Positions 34,623 through 43,517 are shown, counted from the stretch's first letter. The stretch: 64,000 bases of DNA from Candidatus Borkfalkia ceftriaxoniphila (GCF_004134775.1 NZ_SDOZ01000002.1:553740-617739), one strand, 5' to 3'. Made by a program: numbers and translations. Notes: generated from the letters alone by a model not told the origin.

Positions 34623-34708
34623 ATGCCTGCCCTCCCGCAAAAAGAAAATCATTACATTCTATGCGAACGGGCGGATTTTTGCTTTTCCGCGGCGCAGGCA
34701 ACATAAAA

Positions 34709-34738
34709 AAACCGCATTCCTTTGCAGGAATGCGGTTT
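34709..34738. terminator. Bidirectional intrinsic terminator
   Basis: 12-bp stem AAACCGCATTCC / GGAATGCGGTTT with a TTTGCA loop, flanked by A and T runs. It lies after the RNase G gene on the minus strand and before the glm operon promoter region. Confidence 0.85.
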
Positions 34739-34747
34739 TCTTTCAAT

Positions 34748-36226
34748 TCAATATAAAAGTTGCGCGTTGTCGGGCAAGGTCAAAACGGTGTTGTTGTCGC
34801 CGCGCACGGTAAAGTATTCTTCATGAAAGGTCTTGTGCGGGATCATGTAGATGCGTTTCGAACGCCATTCGCCCGCGACGGCGCCAGAAAAATAATGTTT
34901 TCCGACGATCATGGCAAAAATACCCGCGTTGAGTTCGACGATCGCGTTTTCGTAGCCGCGCGCGAACAGATCTTTGATGGCGATCTTGATGCGGTAGGCG
35001 AGATAGGAGTCGGACAGAACGCTGCCGCTCCCCTTGCAGTAGGGGCAGGGTTTCGTGATGAGGGACAAATTGTCCTTTTTTTCCTTTTTACGCGTGAACT
35101 GCACGAGCCCCAAAGCGCTCATGCCCACAACGTTGCACTTTGCTCTGTCCTCTTTGAGGGCGTTTTCCAGTTCCGAAATGACAGCCGCGCGGTGCTCCTC
35201 GCTCTGCATATCAATAAAATCCACGACCACGATGCCGCCGATATTGCGAAGGCGCACCTGCCGCGCGATCTCGCGCGCCGCCAATATATTTGTGGCGAAC
35301 ACCGTGTCTTCGAGGTTGTTTTCGCCCGTAAAACTTCCCGTGTTCACGTCGATCGCGGTGAGCGCCTCCGTCTTGTCGAAACACAGGTACGCGCCGCTTT
35401 TCAGTTCCACGCGGCTCTTGACCAGTTTATATATCTCCTCTTCCAGCCCGAACTGCGCAAACATTTCCCGCGCGCCAGTATAGCGCACCAATTTGTTTTT
35501 CTGGCTGATCGTCTTCAACAGCCTTTCGACTTTTTTGTAAGAGGCTTCGTCCGCTACATAAATCTTGTCGATGCCGTCCACATCTACGTCGCGCAGAAGT
35601 TTGATATGCGCGTCCGCGGCGCGGTAAACGAGGTCGCCCACTTCCGCGTTTTTATATGTTTCCAGCGCGGAAAGATAGATCTCCCGCAAATATTTCGCTT
35701 CGTTTTTCAGCTGGCGGAAATTCGCCGCGCGCGAGTGGGTGCGCATGATCAGCCCGCCGCCCTCGAAAGCGAGTTTTTTCGCGCATTCCAGAAGGCGTTC
35801 GCGCTCCTCTTCCTCGCAGATCTTGCGCGAAACGCCCAAAAAGGGCGTGGCGGGAAGATAAATGAGGTTTTTCCCCACAAAGGATACGTTCATGCTCAGC
35901 CGCGCGCCCTTGGTCCCCATGGGGGACTTGGTCACCTGCACCATCACTTCGTCGCCGATCTTCACGTTCAGACGCGAGTCGGAATTTGCGGCGGCGGCCT
36001 CTGCGGGCATATCGCCCGCGTACAGATAGCCGTTTTTCGCCTGCCCGAAACAGACGAACGCCGCCTGCATTCCGTTGAGCACGTTCACGACCCTTCCCTT
36101 GTAAATGTTGCCCGAAATTTCGCTCTGGTCCCCCGCATCGAGATGAAACTCGACGAGTTCGTCCCCTTCGGTCAGCGCCGCGAAACAGTCGTCGCCGAAG
36201 TAGTCAAAGTACATATTCCTCTTCAT
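34748..36226 (-). CDS. rng: Ribonuclease G/E family endoribonuclease
   Basis: 492 residues, as in RNase G. Seen: an N-terminal S1/RNase H-like region (GNIYKGRVVNVLNGMQAAFV), a 5'-sensor part, LTAIDVNTGSF with the first Mg-binding Asp near 300, VVDFIDMQSEEH with the second near 345, and the zinc-link CPYCKGSGSV near 405. It starts mRNA and rRNA processing and decay. In Clostridia the gene commonly sits between spoIVFB and rplU, as it does here apart from the inserted glm operon. A TTGCAA-17-TAAAAT promoter lies about 85 nt upstream of the ATG, leaving a GC-rich leader. Confidence 0.94.
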   Translation of the reverse strand: MKRNMYFDYFGDDCFAALTEGDELVEFHLDAGDQSEISGNIYKGRVVNVLNGMQAAFVCFGQAKNGYLYAGDMPAEAAAANSDSRLNVKIGDEVMVQVTKSPMGTKGARLSMNVSFVGKNLIYLPATPFLGVSRKICEEEERERLLECAKKLAFEGGGLIMRTHSRAANFRQLKNEAKYLREIYLSALETYKNAEVGDLVYRAADAHIKLLRDVDVDGIDKIYVADEASYKKVERLLKTISQKNKLVRYTGAREMFAQFGLEEEIYKLVKSRVELKSGAYLCFDKTEALTAIDVNTGSFTGENNLEDTVFATNILAAREIARQVRLRNIGGIVVVDFIDMQSEEHRAAVISELENALKEDRAKCNVVGMSALGLVQFTRKKEKKDNLSLITKPCPYCKGSGSVLSDSYLAYRIKIAIKDLFARGYENAIVELNAGIFAMIVGKHYFSGAVAGEWRSKRIYMIPHKTFHEEYFTVRGDNNTVLTLPDNAQLLY

Positions 36227-36312
36227 CTATCAAAAATCCCCGCGCGCCGCGCGCGCCGTTAAAATTAAACAAAACAAAAGGTGCGTATCCGTATCGAGCA
36301 TTGCCGTCTATT

Positions 36313-36341
36313 ATTTTAACACACAAATACACGCTTTGCAA
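36313..36341 (-). promoter_or_regulatory. Promoter of the RNase G gene
   Basis: TTGCAA (36341-36336), 17-bp spacer, TAAAAT (36318-36313) on the minus strand. The following leader contains a GC-only alternating stretch at 36238-36260 that may form a strong hairpin. Confidence 0.65.
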
Positions 36342-36351
36342 GAGCAAAATA

Positions 36352-36380
36352 AAAAAAGCGCGAAAAATCGGCGCTTTTTT
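36352..36380 (-). terminator. Intrinsic terminator after the spoIVFB-like gene
   Basis: AAAAAAGCGC / GCGCTTTTTT stem with a 9-nt loop, immediately after the stop at 36384, with a U run on the minus strand. Confidence 0.75.
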
Positions 36381-36383
36381 TGA

Positions 36384-37247
36384 TCAGACAGGACTTTTCA
36401 GGCACTCCGAGAGGGGCGCGTAGAGGTCGGCGCGTTCCAGAAGTTCCACGATCTCGTTTTCGTCGAGGATCTCCAGAAGTTCGCCGCCGTCCGAATAGAC
36501 GCACAGTTCCAGGACCCTGCCCCGTTCCATATATCCGATGATTTTTTTGACCTGACAACTTTCCAACACGGCCACCCGTTTGATCTCCGCCCCCCGCGCG
36601 AGCGTCCGCGTGACGTCATAGCGGATCCTGTCGTAGCGGCAACCGTTGCCGCCGAACGCGCCCGCTATGATGAACGAGGCGAAAAAGAGCATAGAAAAAT
36701 TGACTTCGATAAAACAGCCGTACACGAACAACCCCAAAAAGGCGGCGCCGATGACGAGGCTGACGGCGCGGCACAACTTGCGCGCGAAAGTTTCCCCCTT
36801 TTTTTTGGCGAGCGCGCAGAAAAGCACCCTGCCCCCGTCGAGGGGATAGGCGGGCAGTACGTTGACGGCCGCAATCCCGAGCGAGGCGAACGCCGCCGTG
36901 TCCGTGTAGGGATAGGCGTCGGGAAACAGCCACCACAGCGCGATAAAGCCGAGCGCCGCCGCGGCGTTGGCGAGCGGACCCGCGAGCGCGACGAAAATTT
37001 CGTCTTTGAAAGAGATGCCTTCCAGATCGCCGCGGATGATCGCGCCGTACGGCATTAAAACGATGCGGCGTAAGCGGTACCCCACCCGTGCCGCGGCGGC
37101 GGCGTGCGCGAATTCGTGCATGACAGCCGTCAGCGTGTACGTCAGAAACAGAAAAAACCGTCCGGTCAGCGCGTAAAAAACGCCGAACAGGAGAAAGAGC
37201 GGATGTATCGTGAAATAAAACCGCTCTTTATGGCTTACACGTTCCAA
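36384..37247 (-). CDS. spoIVFB: Site-2-type metalloprotease, SpoIVFB-like (M50)
   Basis: About 287 residues with the TTG start at 37247; the start is uncertain because no ATG fits between the upstream gene and TIHPLFLLF. Bacillus SpoIVFB has 288. Seen: several membrane helices; TAVMHEFAHAAAAAR with the zinc HExxH; and NVLPAYPLDGGRVLF, the NPDG-like third ligand motif. A soluble C-terminal part of ~90 residues has a CBS-like look (VAVLESCQVKKIIGYMERGR). In sporulation this protease cleaves pro-sigma-K. It overlaps the SpoIVFA-like gene by 13 bp. Family is certain; the specific sporulation role follows from the pairing. Confidence 0.78.
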   Translation of the reverse strand: MERVSHKERFYFTIHPLFLLFGVFYALTGRFFLFLTYTLTAVMHEFAHAAAAARVGYRLRRIVLMPYGAIIRGDLEGISFKDEIFVALAGPLANAAAALGFIALWWLFPDAYPYTDTAAFASLGIAAVNVLPAYPLDGGRVLFCALAKKKGETFARKLCRAVSLVIGAAFLGLFVYGCFIEVNFSMLFFASFIIAGAFGGNGCRYDRIRYDVTRTLARGAEIKRVAVLESCQVKKIIGYMERGRVLELCVYSDGGELLEILDENEIVELLERADLYAPLSECLKSPV

Positions 37248-38035
37248 ATAATATCGTTTGCCTCGTTGACCGTATAGGATTTGATCAGATTCCCGTTGTC
37301 GAACATGGAAACGGAAACGGGGGACGCGCCCTTCGTATAGCCCACGGGAATAGTGGAAAACACCTTGTCGCCCGCGGCGAAATACGCCGTGGAAAGATTG
37401 GAAATTTCCGTGGAGAATGACTTGGTATGCTCGATCTTCACCGTGTACAGACCGTCTTTTTCCGTGACGGAAACGATCTTGCCGTCGCAGGGCGTATAGA
37501 CGCTGCATTCGCCCGTGAAGGAGAGCACGCCCGTATCGGACACGGTGCAGGTGATGTCATCGTCGGAAACGACCGAGCCCATGGTCAACTGCGAATAGAT
37601 ACGGTCGTCGTCCACCGACTGCGATTGGTCGGTCGGATTCAAAAGTCCCGCGAAAAAGGTATTGATGGCGCTCTCTTTCCAGAAAATGTTGGTAAGAAAG
37701 ATGGTCGCGGCGAGCGCCAGCACGGCGACGAACTGCGCGAGCAAAATTTTACTGTCGAAAAATTTGCCCTTAACTTTGACGGGCGCGGCGTCGGGCTCTT
37801 CGAGGTCGTATTCCTCGGAAAGATCCTCGCTCGCGGCGTACCGCGTTTCAGAGAGCACTTCTTCGCTTTTTTCTTCGGAAAAGTCCCCCTCGCTCACGCG
37901 CTCGTTGACGGCTTTGACGACCTGGTCTTTCAGATCGTCCGTCTCGGCGCGCTTCTTCTTGCTTTTTTTTCTGACTACGTTGACGGTGCTGACGGGTATT
38001 TCCAGCATTTCCGCATAGTCGATCCGTTCACTCAT
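37235..38035 (-). CDS. SpoIVFA-like membrane protein with degenerate LytM/M23 domain
   Basis: 266 residues from the ATG at 38035 with GGGAGGA upstream (Bacillus SpoIVFA has 264). Seen: a charged cytoplasmic N-terminus (VVRKKSKKKRAE and acidic repeats SEEKSEEVLSE), one membrane helix at about 113-132 (KILLAQFVAVLALAATIFLT), and an extracellular LytM-like beta domain from about 180 (YTPCDGKIVSVTEKDGLYTV, IEHTKSFSTEISNL) that lacks the metal-binding His-x-x-x-Asp and HxH residues of active M23 peptidases. Such degenerate domains anchor partner proteins, as SpoIVFA does for SpoIVFB, encoded next. SpoIIQ is an alternative, but the SpoIVFB neighbour favours SpoIVFA. Confidence 0.68.
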   Translation of the reverse strand: MSERIDYAEMLEIPVSTVNVVRKKSKKKRAETDDLKDQVVKAVNERVSEGDFSEEKSEEVLSETRYAASEDLSEEYDLEEPDAAPVKVKGKFFDSKILLAQFVAVLALAATIFLTNIFWKESAINTFFAGLLNPTDQSQSVDDDRIYSQLTMGSVVSDDDITCTVSDTGVLSFTGECSVYTPCDGKIVSVTEKDGLYTVKIEHTKSFSTEISNLSTAYFAAGDKVFSTIPVGYTKGASPVSVSMFDNGNLIKSYTVNEANDIIWNV

Positions 38036-38111
38036 AATAATTCCTCCCGAACGAAAGATATATTTTACTGTATGCGCCTGAAAATAAATTAAGAACAAAT
38101 CTTCAAACTAT

Positions 38112-38140
38112 TTGCACGTTTTCGACCTTTTTAGTATAAT
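38112..38140 (+). promoter_or_regulatory. Promoter of the metF-metH operon
   Basis: TTGCAC (38112-38117), 17-bp spacer, TATAAT (38135-38140). The short leader holds a small hairpin (GTGCGA...TCGCAC) but no SAM or cobalamin aptamer. Confidence 0.75.
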
Positions 38141-38181
38141 GTATATATAGTGCGACTTTTTTCGCACGGGGAGTTTTTACA

Positions 38182-39057
38182 ATGATCCTTTCGAAACTGT
38201 TTCAAAATAAAAAAGCGGTCTATTCCTTCGAGATATTTCCGCCCAAGCCTACGGCGGAACTTTCCGCCGTGCAAAATACCATACGCGAACTTTCCGCCCT
38301 TTCGCCCGATTACATTTCCGTAACCTGCTCGGCGGGCGGCTCGAACAACGCGGGCACGGCGGGCATCGCCAAACTCGTGAAAGAGTGCGGCGTGGAGCCG
38401 CTGGCGCACGTGACCTGCCTGCATTCGGACAAAGCCGCCGTGGAAGCGGCGCTTGCGGAACTTTCCCGAAACGGCGTGCAAAACATACTCGCTCTGCGCG
38501 GCGACCGCATCGAGGGGCGCCCTCTCTCGCCCGATTTCCGCTACGCGAGCGATCTCGTTTCCTTTATCCGCGCGCAGGGCTATGCGTTCGATATCGCGGC
38601 GGCGTGCTATCCCGAAGGGCATCCCGAGAGCGAAAACGTGCGCGAGGATATCCGCAATTTGAAAATCAAAGTGGACGCGGGCGTGAGCCATCTCAATACG
38701 CAACTCTTTTTCGACAACGAGGACTTTTTCCGCTTTATGGAATTGTGCGGCGTGGCGGGCATCGACGTGCCAGTACAGGCGGGCGTGATGCCGCTCGTGA
38801 AAAAAAATCACGTCGACCGCATCGTGGCGCTTTCGGGCGGCAAGATCCCCGCGAAGATCTCGCGCATGATCTCCCGCTTTTACGACAAACCCGAAGCGCT
38901 GATGGAGGCGGGTATCGCCTATGCCACCGAACAGATCATCGATCTTTTGACTTCGGGCGCGGCGGGCGTGCACCTGTACGTGATGAACAATACCTATGTG
39001 GCGCGCAAAATAACCGAGAATATCGGGTATATCCTCGGCGAACTCAACCAACAATAA
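38182..39057 (+). CDS. metF: Methylenetetrahydrofolate reductase
   Basis: 291 residues. Seen: N-terminal YSFEIFPPK with the catalytic Glu, SVTCSAGGSNN, ILALRGDR, CYPEGHPES and THLN-like SHLNTQLFFDN, all in MetF order around an FAD-binding TIM barrel. It reduces methylene-THF to methyl-THF, the methyl donor for the MetH encoded two genes on. GGGGAG precedes the ATG. The three genes are separated by 4 and 3 bp, forming a tight operon from methylene-THF to methionine. No MetV zinc subunit is adjacent, so the electron donor is not defined here. Confidence 0.95.
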   Translation: MILSKLFQNKKAVYSFEIFPPKPTAELSAVQNTIRELSALSPDYISVTCSAGGSNNAGTAGIAKLVKECGVEPLAHVTCLHSDKAAVEAALAELSRNGVQNILALRGDRIEGRPLSPDFRYASDLVSFIRAQGYAFDIAAACYPEGHPESENVREDIRNLKIKVDAGVSHLNTQLFFDNEDFFRFMELCGVAGIDVPVQAGVMPLVKKNHVDRIVALSGGKIPAKISRMISRFYDKPEALMEAGIAYATEQIIDLLTSGAAGVHLYVMNNTYVARKITENIGYILGELNQQ

Positions 39058-39061
39058 TTAT

Positions 39062-39703
39062 ATGGAAATACGGCAAACCGAACTTCTCCGTTACCTCGGC
39101 TGGAAGGGACAGGAATTCGACGAAACCCTGCAAAACAAACTCGAAGAGGCGGCGAAACGCTGCATGGAACTCGCGCGGCCGCGCTGCGTGGTGAAAAAAT
39201 TCGCAATCGGCCCCGATATGCGCATCGCGGGAGATTTCGCTTTGGAGGGACAAGACGTCGCCGCGCATCTTGCGGGCTGTACGGAACTGTATCTGTTCGC
39301 CGCGACCGTAGGCGCGGACGCGGAGCGGGAAATCTCGCGCCTGTTCGCGGCGGGAAAGGCGAACGACGCCCTGCTTTTAGACAGCGCCGCGACCTGCGCC
39401 GTAGAAAGTTATGCGGACGAGATCTGCGAGGATCTGCAAGCGGGCGAAACATTCGCCCTGACCGAACGCTTTTCCTGCGGATACGGGGATTTTCCCCTTT
39501 CCGCCCAGCCGAAGATCCTGCGGCTTCTTTCCGCCGACACCAAGATCGGCCTGTGCTCGGACGAAAGTTTTCTCTTGTCCCCGCAGAAATCGGTGACGGC
39601 GCTCATCGGCGTGACAAAGCAAAGCGCGCCCGAAAAAAAACACGGGTGCGGCAATAAGTGCGGAAACTGCAAGCACGGCGGCTGCGCTTACAGAAAGGAA
39701 TGA
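39062..39703 (+). CDS. Methionine synthase activation (reactivation) domain protein
   Basis: 213 residues, a separate version of the C-terminal activation domain of E. coli MetH. Seen: TERFSCGYGDFPLSAQPKIL (the R-x-x-x-GYGD-x-P SAM-binding motif), then KIGLCSDESFLLSPQKSVTALIG. It binds SAM so that MetH trapped as Co(II) can be reductively methylated. The C-terminus ends in a cysteine cluster, CGNKCGNCKHGGC, seen in several free-standing clostridial versions. Located between MTHFR and the activation-domain-less MetH, as the function requires. Confidence 0.9.
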   Translation: MEIRQTELLRYLGWKGQEFDETLQNKLEEAAKRCMELARPRCVVKKFAIGPDMRIAGDFALEGQDVAAHLAGCTELYLFAATVGADAEREISRLFAAGKANDALLLDSAATCAVESYADEICEDLQAGETFALTERFSCGYGDFPLSAQPKILRLLSADTKIGLCSDESFLLSPQKSVTALIGVTKQSAPEKKHGCGNKCGNCKHGGCAYRKE

Positions 39704-39706
39704 TCC

Positions 39707-42055
39707 ATGCGATTTAAAGATTTTTTACAAGAGAATATCGTCGTGTTCGACGGCGCTTTCGGCACCATGCTGCAAAGAGAAACGAGCGTCGGCACCCTTC
39801 CCGAACTCGTCAATATCGAAAGGCCCGATCTCGTTTTAAAGATCCACCGCCAATACGCCGCCGCGGGCGCGGACGTGATCTCGGCGGATACCTTCGGCGC
39901 GAACGCCTACAAAGCGGGAAGTTATGAACTTTCCGGAAAACTCATCCGCGCGGGCGTGAAACTGGCGCGCGAGGCTGCGAAGGACAAGTTCGTCGCGCTC
40001 GATTTAGGCCCCGTGGGAAAACTCATGGAGCCTGCGGGTCCCATGACCTTCGACGAGGCGTACGATATTTTCGCGCACGCCGTCGAGGCGGGAAAAGAGG
40101 GCGCTGATTTGATCCTCCTCGAAACCATGACCGATCTTTACGAACTGAAAGCCGCCCTTCTGGCGGCGAGGGAGCACAGCGATCTCCCCGTGATCGCCTC
40201 GATGACCTTCGAACAGAACCTGCGCACCTTTATGGGCTGCGACGCGGTTTGCTACGCGCTGACCGCCTCGCCGCTCGCGGACGCGATCGGCGTGAACTGC
40301 TCGCTCGGTCCCGCACAACTTCTGCCCGTCGCGGAAAAGATTCTGGAGTTTACCGACAAGCCCGTTATCATGCAGGCAAACGCGGGACTTCCCGACGCGG
40401 CGGGAAATTACAACGTGAGCGCGGACGAATTTGCGCGCGCGTGTGAAGGGTTTATCGAAAAGGGCGTGCGCATCGTGGGCGGCTGCTGCGGCACCACGCC
40501 CGAATATATCCGTAAACTGCGAGAGATCGCGGACGCTGCCAAACCGCAGCCGACGCCGTTCAGACGCGTATCCGCGGTGTGTTCGGCGAGAAAGCGCGTC
40601 GTCGTCGACGGCGTGAAGGTGATCGGAGAGCGCATCAATCCCACGGGCAAAAAGGCGATGAAAGCGGCGCTACTTACGGGCGACACGGATTTCATTTCCC
40701 GCCAGGCGCTCGAACAGGCGGAGGCGGGCGCGGAAATTCTGGACGTGAACGCGGGGCTGCCCGAGATCGACGAAACAAAGACGCTCGTCAAAATCGTCAG
40801 GCATTTGCAGACGGTGACCGACCTTCCCCTCCAGATCGATTGCGGCAAGGCGGACGCCATAGAAAAGGCGCTCCGTTATTATTGCGGCAAGGCGATCGTA
40901 AACTCCGTCAACGGCGAGGATAAGGTGATGGACGCGATCCTCCCCCACGTCGCGCGCTACGGCGCCGCCGTCGTGGGGCTGACCATAGACGAAAAAGGGA
41001 TCCCGAAAACGTGCGCGGAGCGCGTCGCCATCGCGGAAAAGATCATCGCGCGCGCCAAAGAATACGGCATCCCCGAAGAGGACGTGTACATCGACTGTCT
41101 TACCCTGACCGTGAGCGCCGAACAGGCGCAGGCGAAAGAAACGCTGGCGGCGATCGCCGAGATCAAGCGCCGCCATAACGTAAAGACGGTGCTGGGGGTG
41201 AGCAACATTTCCTTCGGGCTCCCCGCCCGCCCCGTCGTCAACCACGCGTTCCTTCTCGCCGCCCTGTACGCGGGGCTGGATCTGCCCATTTTAAACCCGA
41301 ACGTCGCCGAAAACAGGCAGGCGGTCGCGGCGTTCAACGTGCTGACGGGACGGGATACCAACTGCGCCGCCTTTACGCAAATGTTCGCAGCCGCTCCCGA
41401 ACCCGCGCAAAAGAGCGCGCCCCTTTCGGACGGCAAGGCGGAGCGGGATATATTTTACTGTATCGAAAAGGGCCTGCCCCGCGCCCGCGCGGCAACGGCG
41501 GAACTTTTAAAGGAACGCGAACCGCTTGCCGTCATCAACGAATTTCTGATCCCCGCGCTCAATAAAGTGGGAGATCTGTTCGAGAGCGGGAAATTGTTCC
41601 TGCCCCAACTCATCGCCGCGGCGGAGAGCGCAAAGGGATGTTTCGAAGAGGTGAAACTGCACTTCAAAGGGGGCGAAAGCGCAAATCGGGGAACCATCGT
41701 GCTCGCCACCGTACAGGGCGACGTGCACGACATCGGCAAAAACATCGTCAAGACGGTTTTGGAAAATTACGGCTACGCCATTCTCGATCTGGGTAAAAAC
41801 GTGCCCTGCGAACTGGTCGCGGAAACCTGCCGCAAGCAAAACGTGCGCCTTTGCGGACTTTCCGCGCTGATGACGACGACCGTGCCCAATATGGAAGAAA
41901 CGATCCGACTGCTCCGCGCGGCGTGCCCGCGCTGTAAGGTGATGGTCGGCGGCGCGGTGCTCAGCGAAGAGTACGCGAAAAAGATCGGCGCCGACTTTTA
42001 CGCCAAGGACGCCAACGCGAGCGTAAAGATCGCCGAAGAGGTGTTCGGAAAATGA
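39707..42055 (+). CDS. metH: Cobalamin-dependent methionine synthase, three-domain form
   Basis: 782 residues, against ~1,230 in E. coli because the activation domain is encoded separately. Seen: homocysteine-binding TIM barrel (FDGAFGTMLQRE at start; zinc Cys in GVNCSLGP near 200 and GGCCGTTPEYI near 260), a pterin/methyl-THF barrel from about 310 (GERINPTGKKAMK, LDVNAGLPEIDET, VSNISFGLP), a four-helix cap (LPQLIAAAESAKGCFEE) and the B12 domain with VQGDVHDIGKNIV (about 675) where the His is the cobalt ligand. It methylates homocysteine. A terminator follows directly. Cobalamin would be supplied by the riboswitch-controlled importer at the left edge. Confidence 0.96.
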   Translation: MRFKDFLQENIVVFDGAFGTMLQRETSVGTLPELVNIERPDLVLKIHRQYAAAGADVISADTFGANAYKAGSYELSGKLIRAGVKLAREAAKDKFVALDLGPVGKLMEPAGPMTFDEAYDIFAHAVEAGKEGADLILLETMTDLYELKAALLAAREHSDLPVIASMTFEQNLRTFMGCDAVCYALTASPLADAIGVNCSLGPAQLLPVAEKILEFTDKPVIMQANAGLPDAAGNYNVSADEFARACEGFIEKGVRIVGGCCGTTPEYIRKLREIADAAKPQPTPFRRVSAVCSARKRVVVDGVKVIGERINPTGKKAMKAALLTGDTDFISRQALEQAEAGAEILDVNAGLPEIDETKTLVKIVRHLQTVTDLPLQIDCGKADAIEKALRYYCGKAIVNSVNGEDKVMDAILPHVARYGAAVVGLTIDEKGIPKTCAERVAIAEKIIARAKEYGIPEEDVYIDCLTLTVSAEQAQAKETLAAIAEIKRRHNVKTVLGVSNISFGLPARPVVNHAFLLAALYAGLDLPILNPNVAENRQAVAAFNVLTGRDTNCAAFTQMFAAAPEPAQKSAPLSDGKAERDIFYCIEKGLPRARAATAELLKEREPLAVINEFLIPALNKVGDLFESGKLFLPQLIAAAESAKGCFEEVKLHFKGGESANRGTIVLATVQGDVHDIGKNIVKTVLENYGYAILDLGKNVPCELVAETCRKQNVRLCGLSALMTTTVPNMEETIRLLRAACPRCKVMVGGAVLSEEYAKKIGADFYAKDANASVKIAEEVFGK

Positions 42056-42091
42056 AAAGGACCGCGAAGGATAATTCTTCGCGGTCCTTTT
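42055..42091 (+). terminator. Intrinsic terminator after metH
   Basis: 14-15 bp stem AAAGGACCGCGAAG / CTTCGCGGTCCTTT with a 7-nt loop, then TTA, beginning at the metH stop codon. Confidence 0.9.
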
Positions 42092-42450
42092 ATTCTGCGA
42101 TAAAATGAATCGGGCACAGTTTCTTTGCAGAAACTGTGCCCGACCCATTATATGATAAGGGGGAAAATGATGAGCTATAGAAGGTAACCACACGGAAGGC
42201 ATTCCGTCTTTCGTTTGATTACACGTATATTTTAATCGATTTTACCCAAAAAGTCCAGCAAAAAAAAACTTTTTTTAAAATTTTTCGGTTCTTTATTTTA
42301 TTAACATTTTTTGTTTGAATTAATCATTTTTTCGACAAATATTTCTATATTATGGCTTTTTTGTCTATATTTAACATTATTAATTGTTTTTTCGGTTATC
42401 AAAAATGATAAGAAACAGAAATATTTATGCAAATTAACATTTTCTGCCGG
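42092..42450. other. 359-bp intergenic region, very AT-rich in its right half
   Basis: Between convergent metH and spmB. It contains a stable hairpin at 42110-42143, then AAGGGGG followed by a minimal frame ATGAGCTATAGAAGGTAA, a second hairpin ACGGAA/TTCCGT near 42200, and from about 42235 onward nearly 200 bp of A/T-rich sequence with long T runs, unlike the GC-richer neighbourhood. No tRNA, riboswitch or ORF of size was recognised. Confidence 0.55.
42110..42143. repeat. Perfect 14-bp-stem hairpin
   Basis: TCGGGCACAGTTTC / GAAACTGTGCCCGA around TTTGCA. No T run follows on either side, so it is not a typical terminator. It may be part of a small RNA; only one copy was noticed in the window. 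Confidence 0.7.
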
Positions 42451-42963
42451 CTAAAAAAAACGGCATAGGAAACAGCCGAACACGAGCGCGATGAAGTTGG
42501 CGCATAGGGCGATGGCGATGGGGACGGCGAGTTTTTTTTCCCTGACCGAAGCAAAGTATACCGCCGCCACGTAAAAGACCGTTTCGCTCGAACCGTACGC
42601 GACGCAGGCACAGCGGGCGATATAACTGTCCGCGCCGTATTTTTGAAAAATTTCCGAAAGGAGCGCGGTGGCGCCGCTGCCCGAAAACGGCTTGACCAGC
42701 GCGAGTTTTCCGATTTCCTCCGGCACGCCGACCAGCCGAAAGACGGGCGCGAGCAGACTTTGCAGTCCGTCGGAAAGCCCGCTCGCCTCAAACAACTGAC
42801 TGAGGATCAATACTGCGGCGACGAACGGAAACAGCGACACGACGAGCGGGATCGCCCCCTTTACGCCCTCGGCGAAACTGTCGTACACCTTCACTTTGCG
42901 GATCGCCGCGACGATGAACACCACGACGAAGAGCGCGGGGATCAGATAGACGAACAGATTCAT
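42451..42963 (-). CDS. spmB: Spore maturation protein B (nucleoside-recognition membrane protein)
   Basis: 170 residues, matching SpmB. Seen: about five hydrophobic helices, FVAAVLILSQLFEASGL, the conserved PFSGSGATALLSEI loop near 95, and CVAYGSSETVFYVAAVYF. SpmA and SpmB are needed in Bacillus for core dehydration of spores; the pair also occurs as a putative transporter in non-spore-formers. The start overlaps spmA's end by 4 bp (ATGA). Confidence 0.9.
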   Translation of the reverse strand: MNLFVYLIPALFVVVFIVAAIRKVKVYDSFAEGVKGAIPLVVSLFPFVAAVLILSQLFEASGLSDGLQSLLAPVFRLVGVPEEIGKLALVKPFSGSGATALLSEIFQKYGADSYIARCACVAYGSSETVFYVAAVYFASVREKKLAVPIAIALCANFIALVFGCFLCRFF

Positions 42964-43517
42964 GTCTTGTTTCTCCCGTACACGAGTTTGACCGCGAGGA
43001 TCCCGAGGATCAGCGCCGCGGCGCCCGAAACGAGCACGGGCAGCAAAATATCATAGGGCGCGGCGGAATTGTACTGCGCGCGCAGGGCGATGACCGTCGT
43101 GGGCAGAAGTTGAATGCTCGCGGTATTCACGACAAAGAGCATGGACTTGCAGTATGCGGGGCTGCCGATGCCGTCCAGCCGTTCCATGGCGGAAACGCCC
43201 GCGGGCGTGGCAGCGCCGCCCATGCCCAGCATGTTTGCCGTCACGTTGACGGTGATCAGCCCCAGCGCCGTTTCATCGCTCACGCGGAACAATCGGGACA
43301 TGGCGGGCTTGACCAATTTGGAAAAGCCGTTCAAAATCCCGCAATGCTCGCACACCTTCAAAAAGCCGAGCCATACAGCGTACACCGAAACGAGCGCGAC
43401 CGACAGCGTGACCGCGTTCCCCGCCCCTTCCAAAAGAGCCGGAAGAAAGGCGTCGGGAGATCTGACCGCCACGGCGACGGCAGAAAGTATAAACATCGCT
43501 AAAAATAAAATATTCAA
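42960..43517 (-). CDS. spmA: Spore maturation protein A
   Basis: 185 residues from a TTG at 43517 with GGGGTGG 7 nt upstream; the longer upstream frame has no site and is not conserved-looking. Seen: N-terminal helix (LFLAMFILSAVAVAVR), VWLGFLKVCEHCGI, and the family's TVNVTANMLGMGGAATPAG segment near 105, then MLFVVNTASIQLLPTTVIALR. It forms a two-gene operon with spmB and is divergent from metG. Confidence 0.88.
   Translation of the reverse strand: MNILFLAMFILSAVAVAVRSPDAFLPALLEGAGNAVTLSVALVSVYAVWLGFLKVCEHCGILNGFSKLVKPAMSRLFRVSDETALGLITVNVTANMLGMGGAATPAGVSAMERLDGIGSPAYCKSMLFVVNTASIQLLPTTVIALRAQYNSAAPYDILLPVLVSGAAALILGILAVKLVYGRNKT

Noticed and set aside
34760..36262. 500-codon open frame on the plus strand
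   Set aside because: It is antisense to the well-conserved RNase G gene, lacks any recognisable domain and arises from GC-rich third-position bias.
38100..38181. SAM or cobalamin riboswitch before metF-metH
   Set aside because: The leader after the promoter is about 35 nt with a small hairpin only; no aptamer motifs are present.
42110..42143. Terminator for metH or spmB
   Set aside because: metH already has a terminator ending at 42091, and no U run follows this hairpin in either direction.
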